64,000 nt of DNA from Antrihabitans stalagmiti (GCF_016482825.1 NZ_JAEMNV010000007.1:248001-312000); one strand, 5' to 3'. Positions 36,795 through 48,877 are shown, counted from the first letter of the stretch. Notes: a model not told the origin generated them from the letters alone. Numbers and translations are program-made.

Positions 36795-37670
36795 ATGCGA
36801 TTGGGACTGGACTATTCGGCAGCACGCCCCGGCGGGGCTGCCATACGAGCAGCGGGCTACGACTTCGTGGTTCGGTATCTCTCCGACGGTGGGCCGAGCC
36901 TGCCCGGCAAGCTTCTTACCCCCAACGAGGCCGCTGACCTGCGCGCGAACGGCGTCTCGATCGTCTCCAACTGGGAGACGACGGCGAACCGCATGCTCGA
37001 CGGCTACGGCGCCGGAGTCTACGATTCCAACCTTGCCCGCGCCCAGGTCCTGCGCTGCGGCGGCCGGGCCGACCGGCCGATCTACTTTTCCGTCGACTTC
37101 GACGCCACTCCGGGCGAGCAGGTTCCGATCGACAACTACCTGCGCGGTGCGGCGTCGGTGCTCGGTCCGGAGAACGTCGGCATCTACGGCGGCTACTGGC
37201 CGGTGAGCCGAGCACTCGACAACGGCACCGCACGGTGGTCGTGGCAGACCGGGGCGTGGTCGGGCAGCAATGTCGAGACTCGTCGCAACATGCACCAGCG
37301 CATCGGCACCGTCTACGTCGGCGGTGTGGCATGCGACGTCAACGAAGCATTCACTGCCGATTTCGGACAGTGGGACTACTTAGGGGACCAACAAGGCAAC
37401 CCCAATCCTCCGGAGGAGACAGACGTGACACCCGAACAGGACGCAATACTGCGCGACATCCAGATTCAGCTTCGTGGTCCCGGATTGAAGGGCTGGCCGC
37501 AACTCGGACCCAATCCCGACGGCGGATTCCTGACCCTTGTCGACGGCCTCGCGGCAGCGCTGGACCGCATCGACGAACTGGAGAAGGAAATCGAGAAGCT
37601 CAACGGCGACCGCAACGGTTGGCCGTGGCCGTTCTCCGTCGTCGAGTCGCTCATTCCTGGCAAGAACTAG
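36795..37670 (+). CDS. DUF1906 glycoside-hydrolase-like protein
   Basis: 291 residues. Residues 1-200 form a DUF1906/GH25-like TIM barrel (LGLDYSAARPGGAAIRAAGYDFVVRYLS, IYFSVDFDATPGEQ, NVGIYGGYWPVSRALDNG, WSWQTGAWSG). A C-terminal segment has DAILRDIQIQLRGPGLKGWPQLG, a phrase I associate with actinobacterial and phage lysin-type proteins, and a short coiled coil (RIDELEKEIEKLNGD). No signal peptide is visible. Catalytic acids are only partly like GH25. A perfect hairpin terminator follows. Confidence 0.8.
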   Translation: MRLGLDYSAARPGGAAIRAAGYDFVVRYLSDGGPSLPGKLLTPNEAADLRANGVSIVSNWETTANRMLDGYGAGVYDSNLARAQVLRCGGRADRPIYFSVDFDATPGEQVPIDNYLRGAASVLGPENVGIYGGYWPVSRALDNGTARWSWQTGAWSGSNVETRRNMHQRIGTVYVGGVACDVNEAFTADFGQWDYLGDQQGNPNPPEETDVTPEQDAILRDIQIQLRGPGLKGWPQLGPNPDGGFLTLVDGLAAALDRIDELEKEIEKLNGDRNGWPWPFSVVESLIPGKN

Positions 37671-37674
37671 TAAA

Positions 37675-37718
37675 CGAGTGCGACATCCGACCCACCACGG
37701 GCTCGGATGTCGCACTCG
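37675..37718. terminator. 16-bp hairpin after the DUF1906 gene
   Basis: Arms 37675-37690 and 37703-37718 (CGAGTGCGACATCCGA and its complement) form a perfect stem with a 12-base loop in the convergent gap between DUF1906 and terC. Confidence 0.85.
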
Positions 37719-37786
37719 CTCCGGCTAGCTTGGCTCCGGCTAGCTTGTTTCCGACTGGCTTGTCTCCGACTGGCTTGTCTCCGACG
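37718..37786. repeat. 15-bp tandem repeat spanning the terC stop codon
   Basis: Four full units plus part of a fifth: GCTCCGGCTAGCTTG twice (37718-37747), TTTCCGACTGGCTTG (37748-37762), TCTCCGACTGGCTTG (37763-37777) and TCTCCGACG (37778-37786). Inside terC the units encode repeated Ser-Glu-Thr-Ser-Gln. The GCTAGC variant in the second unit forms the TAG stop on the minus strand. Confidence 0.9.
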
Positions 37787-38768
37787 CGGTCTTTGCGTCG
37801 GTATGGCGTGTACGCAGCAGGCTCGCGACCGCTGTCACGATGAGCACGCCGAGGATCACCGCGAGCGACAATCCCGTCGAAATCTCGGGGACACTCACCA
37901 TCTCGCCACCGTTGACGAACCCGAGGGTGTTCTCGTGCAAGGCATGCAACACCAGCTTCACGCCGATGAACGCCAGGATGATCGACAATCCGTACGCCAG
38001 GTAGATCAACCGGTCGAGCAGTCCACCGATCAGGAAGAACAGCTGCCGTAGGCCCATCAGCGCGAAGGCGTTGGCGGTGAAGACGATGTAGGCCTCCTCG
38101 GTCAGGCCGTAGATAGCCGGAATCGAGTCGAGCGCGAACAAGATATCGGTGAAGCCGATCGCGACGAGTGCAAGCAGCATCGGCGTCACGACACGTTTGC
38201 CGTCGATCTTGGTGGTCAGCTTGCCGCCGTGGTACTCGTCGGTCGTCGGGAGGAAGCGCTTCGCGAGCCGGATGATCTTGCTCTCGCGCTCCTCTTCGAT
38301 CTCCTCTTCGTGGCCGTGCTCGCGAATGAGCTTGACTGCGGTGTAGATGAGGAAGAAGCCGAACAGGTAGAAGACCCAGCTGTAGGCGTTGATCGCGGCT
38401 GCGCCGACCGCAATGAAGGCGCCGCGCATGACCAGTGCCATGACGATGCCGATCAACAGCACCTTCTGCTGGTTCTCTCGTGGCACCGAGAACGTTGCCA
38501 TGATGATGACGAAGACGAAGAGGTTGTCGACGGACAACGCCTTCTCCGTCACGTAGCCGGCGAAATACTCACCGCCGTAAGTGCCGCCCCAGATCCACAT
38601 GACGACGAATCCGAAGATGATCGCCAGCCCGATGTAGACGGCGGACCAGATCGCCGACTCTCGGAATGTCGGCGCGTGCGGCACGCGCGCATGAGTGACG
38701 AAATCGAAGATAAACAGGCCCGCTATTACCAAGCAGGTGATCAACCAACCGAGTGCAGAAACATTCAC
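37740..38768 (-). CDS. TerC/Alx-family integral membrane protein
   Basis: 342 residues with about eight to nine membrane helices. TerC-family landmarks are VTEKALSVDNLFVFVIIM, GFTDILFALDSIPAIYGLT and NAFALMGLRQLFFLIGGLLDRL, with the Asp residues that probably bind a cation. Members export Mn2+ or protect against tellurite; which applies here is unknown. A charged cytoplasmic loop (EHGHEEEIEEERESK) divides the two halves. The C-terminus is a short repeat SETSQSETSQSETS that comes from the 15-bp tandem repeat. Confidence 0.9.
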   Translation of the reverse strand: MNVSALGWLITCLVIAGLFIFDFVTHARVPHAPTFRESAIWSAVYIGLAIIFGFVVMWIWGGTYGGEYFAGYVTEKALSVDNLFVFVIIMATFSVPRENQQKVLLIGIVMALVMRGAFIAVGAAAINAYSWVFYLFGFFLIYTAVKLIREHGHEEEIEEERESKIIRLAKRFLPTTDEYHGGKLTTKIDGKRVVTPMLLALVAIGFTDILFALDSIPAIYGLTEEAYIVFTANAFALMGLRQLFFLIGGLLDRLIYLAYGLSIILAFIGVKLVLHALHENTLGFVNGGEMVSVPEISTGLSLAVILGVLIVTAVASLLRTRHTDAKTASETSQSETSQSETS

Positions 38769-38820
38769 AGCAACGACCTTACCTACTATTCGGACATACC
38801 CGGCAGTAGCGACGAGCCGC

Positions 38821-38864
38821 TCGTGAGTCCTTTCGGAGGGCGGACCCTCCGAAAGGACTCACGA
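38821..38864. repeat. 20-bp perfect palindrome (copy 1), overlaps the ftsK stop
   Basis: Arms 38821-38840 and 38845-38864 are exact complements (TCGTGAGTCC... on each outer side) with loop CGGA. Read on the minus strand, the arm supplies the last codon TCG (Ser) and the TGA stop of ftsK. The same arm recurs at 43705-43748. It probably also serves as the ftsK terminator. Confidence 0.9.
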
Positions 38865-41510
38865 CTCCTCTGAACCTTCGTCACCCTCGGCGCCACCACG
38901 AATCGACCACAGCAGACCGTCGAGCTCGTCCGGTTTGACCAACACGTCACGCGCCTTGGAGCCCTCGCTGGGGCCGACCACTCCTCGTGTCTCCATGAGG
39001 TCCATCAGACGACCGGCCTTGGCGAACCCGACTCGCAGCTTGCGCTGCAACATCGACGTCGACCCGAACTGGCTTGTCACAACCAGTTCCACTGCCTGCA
39101 GGAACACATCGAGATCGTCGCCGATATCGGGATCGACGTCCTTCTTCTCGCCGACTTTCGACGCGGTGACGCCGTCGGTGTACTCCGGTTCGGCCTGGTT
39201 CTTCGTGAAGTCGACGACGGCCTGGATCTCCTCGTCGGAGATGTAGGCGCCCTGCAGACGCGTCGGTTTGCCCGCACCCATCGGCAGGAAGAGCGCGTCA
39301 CCCATACCGATCAACTTCTCGGCACCGGGCTGATCGAGGATGACTCGGGAGTCGGTGAGCGAGGACGTCGCGAACGACAAGCGGGACGGGACGTTGGTCT
39401 TGATCAGACCGGTCACGACGTCGACAGACGGGCGCTGCGTTGCCAGCACGAGGTGGATTCCGGCAGCACGAGCCTTCTGGGTGATGCGCACGATCGCCTC
39501 TTCGACGTCGCGCGGCGCCGTCATCATGAGGTCGGCAAGCTCGTCGACGATGGCGAGAATGTACGGATACGGACGGTAGACGCGCTCGCTCCCGAGCGGC
39601 GCCGTGATCTCCCCCGACCGCACCTTCGTGTTGAAGTCGTCGATGTGGCGGACCTTGTTGACCTGCATGTCCTGGTAGCGCTGTTCCATCTCCTCCACCA
39701 GCCACGCCAGCGCAGCAGCTGCCTTCTTCGGCTGCGTGATGATCGGCGTGATCAGGTGCGGAATGCCTTCGTACGGCGTGAGTTCCACCATCTTCGGGTC
39801 GATGAGGATCATCCGAACCTCGTCCGGCGTCGCCCGAGACAACAGCGACACCAGCATCGAGTTCACGAAGCTGGACTTGCCCGAACCGGTCGAGCCCGCG
39901 ACGAGCAAGTGCGGCATCTTCGCGAGGTTCGCGCTCTGGAAGTTGCCTTCGATGTCCTTGCCGAGACCGATCACCAGCGGGTGGTGATCCTTGCGCGTCG
40001 ACGGTGCGGAAAGGACGTCCGCGAGGCGAACCATTTCACGGTCGGAGTTGGGGACCTCGATACCGACCGCCGACTTGCCCGGGATCGGCGCGAGTAGCCG
40101 GACGTTGTCCGTTGCAACCGCGTAGGCGATGTTGCGGGCAAGGGCCGTGATCTTCTCGACCTTGACGCCCGGACCGAGTTCGACCTCGTAGCGGGTGACT
40201 GTCGGTCCGCGGGTGAATCCGGTGACCGCAGCATCGATCTTGAACTGTTCGAGGACCTCGGTGATCGCCTCGATCATCGCGTCGTTCGCCTTGCTGCGGG
40301 TCTTCGGTGGATCGCCGACGACAAGCAGGTTGGCGGGCGGCAGCGTGTAGTCGCCTTCGATGATCCGGTCTGCGACGAACTCCGTCTTGTCCGGTTTTGC
40401 GGGCTCGTGTTCTTTGACAACGGGTTTCGGTTTGACGCGCTGCTTCGGCGGTGCCGCTGCAGGAGGAGCGGGCGGCACCGGCGCGGCAACGGGAAGCACT
40501 TCGGTCACAGAATCGGCGGCGACGAACTCGTCGGTCGGATAGTTGTCGGACGGACGGGTGCCACGGGAGCGCTTGGGGGTGTCGTCGACCGGGTAGCCGT
40601 CGGCATCGAAGGAATCGTCGGTATAGCCGTCGTCCGCGATCTCGATGTCTTCGACGTCGGGGTAGTAATCGTCGTATTCGTCGCCGCCCGATGCGGTTCC
40701 GAACAGCATTCGTAGCTTGTCCGGGATTTCACGGACCGTTGTTCCGGTCAGCAGCAGGACGCCGAACAGGATCGCAAGCACCATCAGCGGCACAGACAGC
40801 CACACCGACAATCCGTCGGTGATCGGTCCGCCTGCGACGTAACCGACGAACCCTGCGCCGCTTGCACGACCGGCTGCGTCCTGTGGCGATCCGGAGGCAA
40901 GATGCCACAGACCGAGCACCGGCAGACCGACAAGCAACGAGCCGAGGACCAGTCGGGGGCGGGTTTCGGGGTTGGGCTCGGACCGCATGAGGATGACCGC
41001 AATCACGGTGGCCAGCAACGGTATTGCAGCGGCGGGCGCGCCGAGAACGGCACTGACTCCGGTGTCGATCCAGCGGCCGACCGGACCACCGGCGGTGAAC
41101 CAGATACTGGCAGCGATGATCGCACTTGCCGCGATCAGACCGAGTGCGATGCCGTCACGACGGTGACCGTGTTCGATGTCCTTGGCTTTGCTGACCGTGC
41201 GGGTTGTAGCTCCGACTCCCTTGGCGGCCAGTGCCCAGCTCGAACCGACACCTTTGCCGATGGTCGCGAGAAAAGACTTCTGCGGCTTCCGCGCAGGTGC
41301 GCGGCGCGCGGCCGGGCGTCCCGACCCCGAACGTGAGGCCGGGGACTTGCGTGGCGTCGATACGGTTCGCGTCGTGCGAGAGCGCGGCTTCGGCTTCTCG
41401 CCCGCGCCATCGGCTGCCCTACTTCCAGCCCTGGAACCGGATGATGCCGTGGTTGCGCGCGCGCCCGATCGCGATCGCGCTGCGGTCGGGCTTCCGGACT
41501 TTGCTGCCAT
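38859..41510 (-). CDS. ftsK: DNA translocase FtsK
   Basis: FtsK anchors at the septum and pumps chromosome dimers apart. It has 883 residues. A basic Ser/Arg/Ala-rich start is followed by four membrane helices (about 120-280), an acidic/Pro linker, the RecA-like motor with Walker A AGSTGSGKSS at about residue 540, Walker B ILAIVDELADLMM, and a C-terminal winged gamma domain (SMLQRKLRVGFAKAGRLMDLMETRGVVGPSEGSKARDVLV) that reads KOPS sites. ATG 41510 (MAAKSGSPT) is chosen; an in-frame extension to 41564 is open. The stop lies inside a palindrome. Confidence 0.96.
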   Translation of the reverse strand: MAAKSGSPTAARSRSGARATTASSGSRAGSRAADGAGEKPKPRSRTTRTVSTPRKSPASRSGSGRPAARRAPARKPQKSFLATIGKGVGSSWALAAKGVGATTRTVSKAKDIEHGHRRDGIALGLIAASAIIAASIWFTAGGPVGRWIDTGVSAVLGAPAAAIPLLATVIAVILMRSEPNPETRPRLVLGSLLVGLPVLGLWHLASGSPQDAAGRASGAGFVGYVAGGPITDGLSVWLSVPLMVLAILFGVLLLTGTTVREIPDKLRMLFGTASGGDEYDDYYPDVEDIEIADDGYTDDSFDADGYPVDDTPKRSRGTRPSDNYPTDEFVAADSVTEVLPVAAPVPPAPPAAAPPKQRVKPKPVVKEHEPAKPDKTEFVADRIIEGDYTLPPANLLVVGDPPKTRSKANDAMIEAITEVLEQFKIDAAVTGFTRGPTVTRYEVELGPGVKVEKITALARNIAYAVATDNVRLLAPIPGKSAVGIEVPNSDREMVRLADVLSAPSTRKDHHPLVIGLGKDIEGNFQSANLAKMPHLLVAGSTGSGKSSFVNSMLVSLLSRATPDEVRMILIDPKMVELTPYEGIPHLITPIITQPKKAAAALAWLVEEMEQRYQDMQVNKVRHIDDFNTKVRSGEITAPLGSERVYRPYPYILAIVDELADLMMTAPRDVEEAIVRITQKARAAGIHLVLATQRPSVDVVTGLIKTNVPSRLSFATSSLTDSRVILDQPGAEKLIGMGDALFLPMGAGKPTRLQGAYISDEEIQAVVDFTKNQAEPEYTDGVTASKVGEKKDVDPDIGDDLDVFLQAVELVVTSQFGSTSMLQRKLRVGFAKAGRLMDLMETRGVVGPSEGSKARDVLVKPDELDGLLWSIRGGAEGDEGSEES

Positions 41511-41652
41511 GGGTGTCAGATTAGTCGCAAAAGCCCCATCGAGACCATCTGCAACACCAGTCACACCATCCGCGCTGGCAGATCAGGCTCCCCCGGCGTG
41601 GCATCGCACCCCATCGAGGGCACCGCCGACCGCCGGATCCAACCGTCGGACC

Positions 41653-42276
41653 CTAAACGCTGCGATCCAGCTTCATAACCGCCTCGACGTCGGCGCCGGC
41701 CCCCGAGGTCTCCAGTCGGACCTCGTTGCGCCCGAAGGCATGCAACAACAGTTCCGACGCCGGTCCACGCAGCGTCACCGAACGATCGCTCGGCCGGGTG
41801 ACCGTCACCTGCTCACCGTCCGGTTTCTCCAGCACGATCGACACCGTCGACTTCCGGTAGGACATGCGGGCCATCTTCTTCACGACAGTCCACAGCTTTG
41901 CCTCGTCGGACGGGTCGAGAACGCGAGGTTCCCAACCCGGAGTGCCACGCCGAACGTCCTCGTGATGGACGAACATCTCCGTGAGGTTGACTGCCGCGTC
42001 CAGCGGCTTCATCGGCGACCAGATCGGCGGACCCTCACGGACCTGCTCGAGCAGCTCAGTGAACGGTCGCTGCGCCGCCTTGCGACGCACACCCTCGGTG
42101 TACCCCGCGAGCGCGCTGATCAGAATTCCCGGCGACGCGTCGGGGCGGCGTTCTCGAATCACAAGGTGAGCAGCGAGATCTCGGACCGTCCACTCACCAC
42201 ACAGGGTCGGCGCGTCGGGTCCGATCTCGGCCATCGACACCACGAGGGCACCACGTTCACGCTGCGCGAAGCTCAT
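41653..42276 (-). CDS. TIGR03085-type DinB-fold metal-binding protein
   Basis: 207 residues. AQRERGALVVSMAEIGPDAPTLCGEWTVRDLAAHLVIRERRPD is the signature of the TIGR03085 branch, with metal-ligand histidines in AAHLV and FVHHEDVRR. A sterol-carrier-like C-terminal part (SIVLEKPDGEQVTVTRPSDRSVTLRGPASELLLHAFGR) follows. A mycothiol link is assumed from the family. No substrate is known. It lies 42 bases after the flavodoxin gene on the same strand. Confidence 0.82.
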   Translation of the reverse strand: MSFAQRERGALVVSMAEIGPDAPTLCGEWTVRDLAAHLVIRERRPDASPGILISALAGYTEGVRRKAAQRPFTELLEQVREGPPIWSPMKPLDAAVNLTEMFVHHEDVRRGTPGWEPRVLDPSDEAKLWTVVKKMARMSYRKSTVSIVLEKPDGEQVTVTRPSDRSVTLRGPASELLLHAFGRNEVRLETSGAGADVEAVMKLDRSV

Positions 42277-42319
42277 GCTGCCAAGCTACACAGTCCGCAC
42301 TCCGACGCGGCAGACCTGC

Positions 42320-42853
42320 TCAGTTGCCGGAAACCGACTCCAGCGCGCGCCCAGCCAGCACGGCTGCGATGTCCGTCGCCCATTCCTTCGCCAGGTCACG
42401 TGGGCGGACCTTGCTCGATCCGTCGTGACGCGCGTGTTCGCCGACCCGCTCCGCACCGAGTGCGATCAACTTGTCGGCGGCGATGTCGCTACCGTGGTTG
42501 AACGTGTCGTAGATGCTGTCGCCGAGCCCGAACATCGCGAAGCGAAGTCCTGTGAGATCGGGTTGGTCGGCGTCGAGGTCGTCGAAGAACCCGACCGCGC
42601 CGGTTGGGAGTTCGCCGTCGCCGTAGGTCGAGCACACGATGATGTGGAAGTCGCTGGGGTCGAGATCGGCGACGTCGTATTCGTCCATGCCGTAGACCGA
42701 CGTGTCCGCGTGCCGAGCGATGACGTCGGAAATGGTGTCCGCAATCTCTTCGGCGGTTCCGGTCTCTGTTCCGTACAAGATCACCACGGCCACGTCGTCA
42801 CTCCACTTCGTCGAAAGCTGGTCGGCTACGCCAGCAAGGTCAATACCGAGCAT
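42320..42853 (-). CDS. Flavodoxin-like FMN protein, probably iron-regulated
   Basis: 177 residues from ATG 42853 (MLGIDLAGV). The P-loop-like phosphate site ILYGTETGTAEEIADTI binds FMN phosphate. CSTYGDGELPTGAVGFF and FAMFGLGDSIYDTFNHG are the isoalloxazine-binding loops. It is a one-domain flavodoxin, able to replace ferredoxin when iron is short. An ATG at 42859 gives two more residues. An IdeR-like iron box covers the start region (42853-42871), which fits this role well. Confidence 0.85.
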   Translation of the reverse strand: MLGIDLAGVADQLSTKWSDDVAVVILYGTETGTAEEIADTISDVIARHADTSVYGMDEYDVADLDPSDFHIIVCSTYGDGELPTGAVGFFDDLDADQPDLTGLRFAMFGLGDSIYDTFNHGSDIAADKLIALGAERVGEHARHDGSSKVRPRDLAKEWATDIAAVLAGRALESVSGN

Positions 42854-42871
42854 TAGCATAGCCTTACCTAT
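42853..42871. promoter_or_regulatory. IdeR/DtxR-type iron box at the flavodoxin start
   Basis: On the minus strand ATAGGTAAGGCTATGCTAA matches the 19-base consensus TTAGGTTAGGCTAACCTAA at 15 positions. It overlaps the start codons, so iron-loaded IdeR would block transcription or initiation. Confidence 0.6.
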
Positions 42872-42921
42872 TCCGGTTCGCCCAACCCCTGCGACGGCGC
42901 CCGACCCGGACCTGTCGTAGC

Positions 42922-43710
42922 GTGCCTGAGGTGCCCATAACGGAGATCATCGTCATCGCACTCGCCGGTTTCGGCGCGGGCGCGATCAACGCGGTAGTCG
43001 GCTCTGGCACGCTGATCACCTTCCCGACCTTGGTCGCGTTCGGCTATCCACCTGTGATCGCGACGATGTCGAACGCCGTAGGTCTGGTCGCGGGCGGCGT
43101 GTCGGGCACGTGGGGCTATCGCCGCGAACTCAAAGGTCAATGGTCGCGGCTGCGGTGGCAGATTCCGGCATCGCTCGCCGGTGCGGTCGTCGGCGCGTTC
43201 CTGCTGCTGCATCTACCCGAAAAAGCTTTCACCACAATAGTTCCCGTGCTCTTGATCGGGGCTCTCATCCTCGTCGTCACCGGTCCACGCATTCAGGCGT
43301 GGGCGAAGAAGCGTGCCGAGGACGAAGGCCGGACGGCAGCGGGCCCGAGCAGACGAAACACCATCGCACTCACGGTGGGAACCTTCGCAGTCGGCATCTA
43401 CGGTGGCTATTTCACTGCGGCACAGGGCATCCTGCTGATCGGCGTGATGGGAGCGTTGCTTCCCGAGTCGATGCAGCGGATGAACGCGGCAAAAAATCTG
43501 CTGTCGCTGGTCGTCAACGTCGTCGCGGCAGCCGCCTACACCCTCGTTGCGTTCGATCGGATCAGTTGGGCCGCAGCAGGACTCATCGCGGTCGGATCGT
43601 TGATCGGCGGCACCGTCGGGGCACGGTACGGGCGCCGACTTTCACCGACGGCCCTGCGCGCCGCGATCGTCGTGCTCGGCCTGATCGGTCTCTGGCGCCT
43701 GCTGTCGTGA
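42922..43710 (+). CDS. TSUP (TauE/SafE) family permease
   Basis: 262 residues with about eight hydrophobic helices. The family repeats are GFGAGAINAVVGSGTLITFPTLVAFGYPPVIATMSNAVGLVAGGVSG and GIYGGYFTAAQGILLIGVMG. TSUP proteins move sulfite, sulfonates or similar anions; this substrate is unknown. The GTG start (MPEVPITEI) is divergent from the flavodoxin gene by about 60 bases. The last Ser codon and TGA stop lie within a palindrome identical in its arm to the one at ftsK. Confidence 0.82.
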   Translation: MPEVPITEIIVIALAGFGAGAINAVVGSGTLITFPTLVAFGYPPVIATMSNAVGLVAGGVSGTWGYRRELKGQWSRLRWQIPASLAGAVVGAFLLLHLPEKAFTTIVPVLLIGALILVVTGPRIQAWAKKRAEDEGRTAAGPSRRNTIALTVGTFAVGIYGGYFTAAQGILLIGVMGALLPESMQRMNAAKNLLSLVVNVVAAAAYTLVAFDRISWAAAGLIAVGSLIGGTVGARYGRRLSPTALRAAIVVLGLIGLWRLLS

Positions 43711-43748
43711 GTCCTTTCGGAGGGCAGAACCTCCGAAAGGACTCACGA
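43705..43748. repeat. 19-bp palindrome (copy 2), overlaps the TSUP stop
   Basis: Left arm 43705-43723, right arm 43730-43748, loop GCAGAA. The left arm has the same 20 bases (TCGTGAGTCC...GGAGGG) as copy 1 at 38821-38864. The TGA at 43708-43710 is the stop of the TSUP gene. It is a likely terminator. Confidence 0.9.
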
Positions 43749-43761
43749 GCGGCGAAGCCGC

Positions 43762-47123
<3,362 letters not shown>

Positions 47124-47178
47124 CTAGGCTCCGAGTCGGGCAGACGATTTGTCTGCCACGACGAGCGGAGCCACACCA

Positions 47179-47613
47179 ATGACGGTGACAGGGACGAAAG
47201 AGTTCGACATCAAGGCGACGCCTGCCGACGTCATGGCGGCGATCGTCGCCGTCGAAGACCTGCCGGGGTGGTCCGGACCGCACAAATCGGTGACCGTCGA
47301 GTCCAGATTCGACGACGGCCGACCCAATCGGGTTCGCGCCGACGTCAGCGCAGTCGGATTCACCGACCATCAGATCACCGACTACACCTGGAACGGCAAC
47401 GATTCCATGTCGTGGTCGTTGCAGGACAGCACACTGCAAGCCGTCCAAGAAGGCACCTACCGGCTGAGTCCGACCGCCACGGGCACTCGGGTGCACTTCG
47501 ACCTTGCACTGAAACCGAAGATCCCACTGCCCGGCTTTGTGGTGAAGAAGGTCCTGGGCATTGCGATGGACACAGCGAGCAAGGGCTTGACGAAGTTCGT
47601 CGAGTCGCGCTGA
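47179..47613 (+). CDS. SRPBCC (START-like) family protein
   Basis: 144 residues with the SRPBCC pattern: FDIKATPADVMAAIVAVEDLPGWSGPHKSVTVESR, MSWSLQDST, and GTRVHFDLALKPKIPLPGFVVKKVLGIAMDTASKGLTKFVESR. Members bind hydrophobic ligands in a helix-grip pocket. The ATG at 47179 has GGAG upstream. It probably shares a transcript with the HicB-like gene 61 bases before it and ends two bases from the convergent AlkX-like gene. Confidence 0.82.
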   Translation: MTVTGTKEFDIKATPADVMAAIVAVEDLPGWSGPHKSVTVESRFDDGRPNRVRADVSAVGFTDHQITDYTWNGNDSMSWSLQDSTLQAVQEGTYRLSPTATGTRVHFDLALKPKIPLPGFVVKKVLGIAMDTASKGLTKFVESR

Positions 47614-47614
47614 C

Positions 47615-48832
47615 CTAGAACTTGGCGGCGAGCATCGCGGCCAGGTCGCCGCGTTCACCGATCACGATCTCGTCGAGTTCGAGCCACTTCGCCATTCGAC
47701 GGAGCGCGTCCGCCAATTCGCTTGCAACACGGTCGGTTCGGTGTCCGTCCTCGGTGAACGCCGCGGGAACGAGCAGCCGGCCGGTGCCTCGCTCGGCACG
47801 GAGATCGACCCGGCCGACCAGTTCGCCGTCCAGCAGGAACGGAAACACGTAATACCCGTGCACGCGTTTGGGTTCCGGTGTGTAGATCTCGATCCGGAAA
47901 TGAAAACCGAAGATCTGCTCGGTCCGCGGGCGACAGAAGATCAGCGGATCGAATGGGCACAACAGCGCGGACCCGCTGATCTTGCGTGGCGCTCGCGCTT
48001 CGGTATGCAGATAGGCAGGCTTGTCCCAGCCGCTGACTGTCACAGGTTCGAGCACTCCGCTGTCGACCAAATCGGCTATCGCCGGTTCGGTCTGAATTCG
48101 CTTGAGCCGGTAGTAGTCCCGCAGATCGGGTTCGGTCGCGATCCCCAATGCCCTAGCCGACCGCGTGACGAGTTCACGGATGGCGTCTGCCTCGTCGACG
48201 TGTCGTTCGCGAACGTGCGCCGGAATCACTCGCTCGGTCAGGTCGTACTGCCGAGTGAAGGCAACTCGTTTGTCGACCGACAGCTCACCGGAGGCGAACA
48301 GCTGCTCACAGACGATTTTCGTATCGCTCAGGTCCCACCACGACGACCGCTTGGGTCCGTTGTTGCCGCGTTCGAGATACTTCTCGATCGCTCCGGCTCC
48401 CGCAGGCCCGACCTCGGTGACCGCTGCGAGCACGTCGTCGACGAGACCGGGGTTCCGCTCGTTCACCCTGCGTGCGTGCGACCAGCGACCGAACTCGAAT
48501 TCGCGCATGCGCCAACGCATCAGCGGCCAGTCCTCGACGGGCAGCAGCGCTGCCTCGTGCGCCCAGTACTCCACGAACTGGCGCGGTTTACGCGCACTGT
48601 GCGACCACACTGCATCGTCGAGCAACGTCCGGTCGCACTCGCCGATCCTGCTGAACACCGGTGCATAGTGAGCTCGCACGACCGCAGACACCGAGTCGAT
48701 CTGCAGCAGTTGTGTTTTGTCGACTACGCCGAGCACCGTTCGACGGGTGGGCGCACTCGCGGGCAACCGCCCTGCGAAACCCTGGGCGGCCAGTGCGATT
48801 CGGCGCGCCGTCGCAGCGCTGATCTGACGCAT
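47615..48832 (-). CDS. AlkX/YcaQ-like winged-helix DNA glycosylase (HTH_42 family)
   Basis: 405 residues. This family unhooks DNA interstrand crosslinks. The substrate site shows LLQIDSVSAVVRAHYAPVFSRIG, i.e. a Q-x-D motif as in YcaQ/AlkX rather than the Q-x-Q of AlkZ. Other landmarks are FVEYWAHEAALLPVEDWPLMRWRM, PLIFCRPRTEQIFGF and YYVFPFLLDGELVGRVDLRAER. The ATG at 48832 matches the family start (MRQISAATARRIAL). It is divergent from a DinB-fold gene by 45 bases. Confidence 0.85.
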   Translation of the reverse strand: MRQISAATARRIALAAQGFAGRLPASAPTRRTVLGVVDKTQLLQIDSVSAVVRAHYAPVFSRIGECDRTLLDDAVWSHSARKPRQFVEYWAHEAALLPVEDWPLMRWRMREFEFGRWSHARRVNERNPGLVDDVLAAVTEVGPAGAGAIEKYLERGNNGPKRSSWWDLSDTKIVCEQLFASGELSVDKRVAFTRQYDLTERVIPAHVRERHVDEADAIRELVTRSARALGIATEPDLRDYYRLKRIQTEPAIADLVDSGVLEPVTVSGWDKPAYLHTEARAPRKISGSALLCPFDPLIFCRPRTEQIFGFHFRIEIYTPEPKRVHGYYVFPFLLDGELVGRVDLRAERGTGRLLVPAAFTEDGHRTDRVASELADALRRMAKWLELDEIVIGERGDLAAMLAAKF

Positions 48833-48877
48833 ACCCGAAACCCTGCCACGAGGCACCGACACATGGATCATGGGTCC

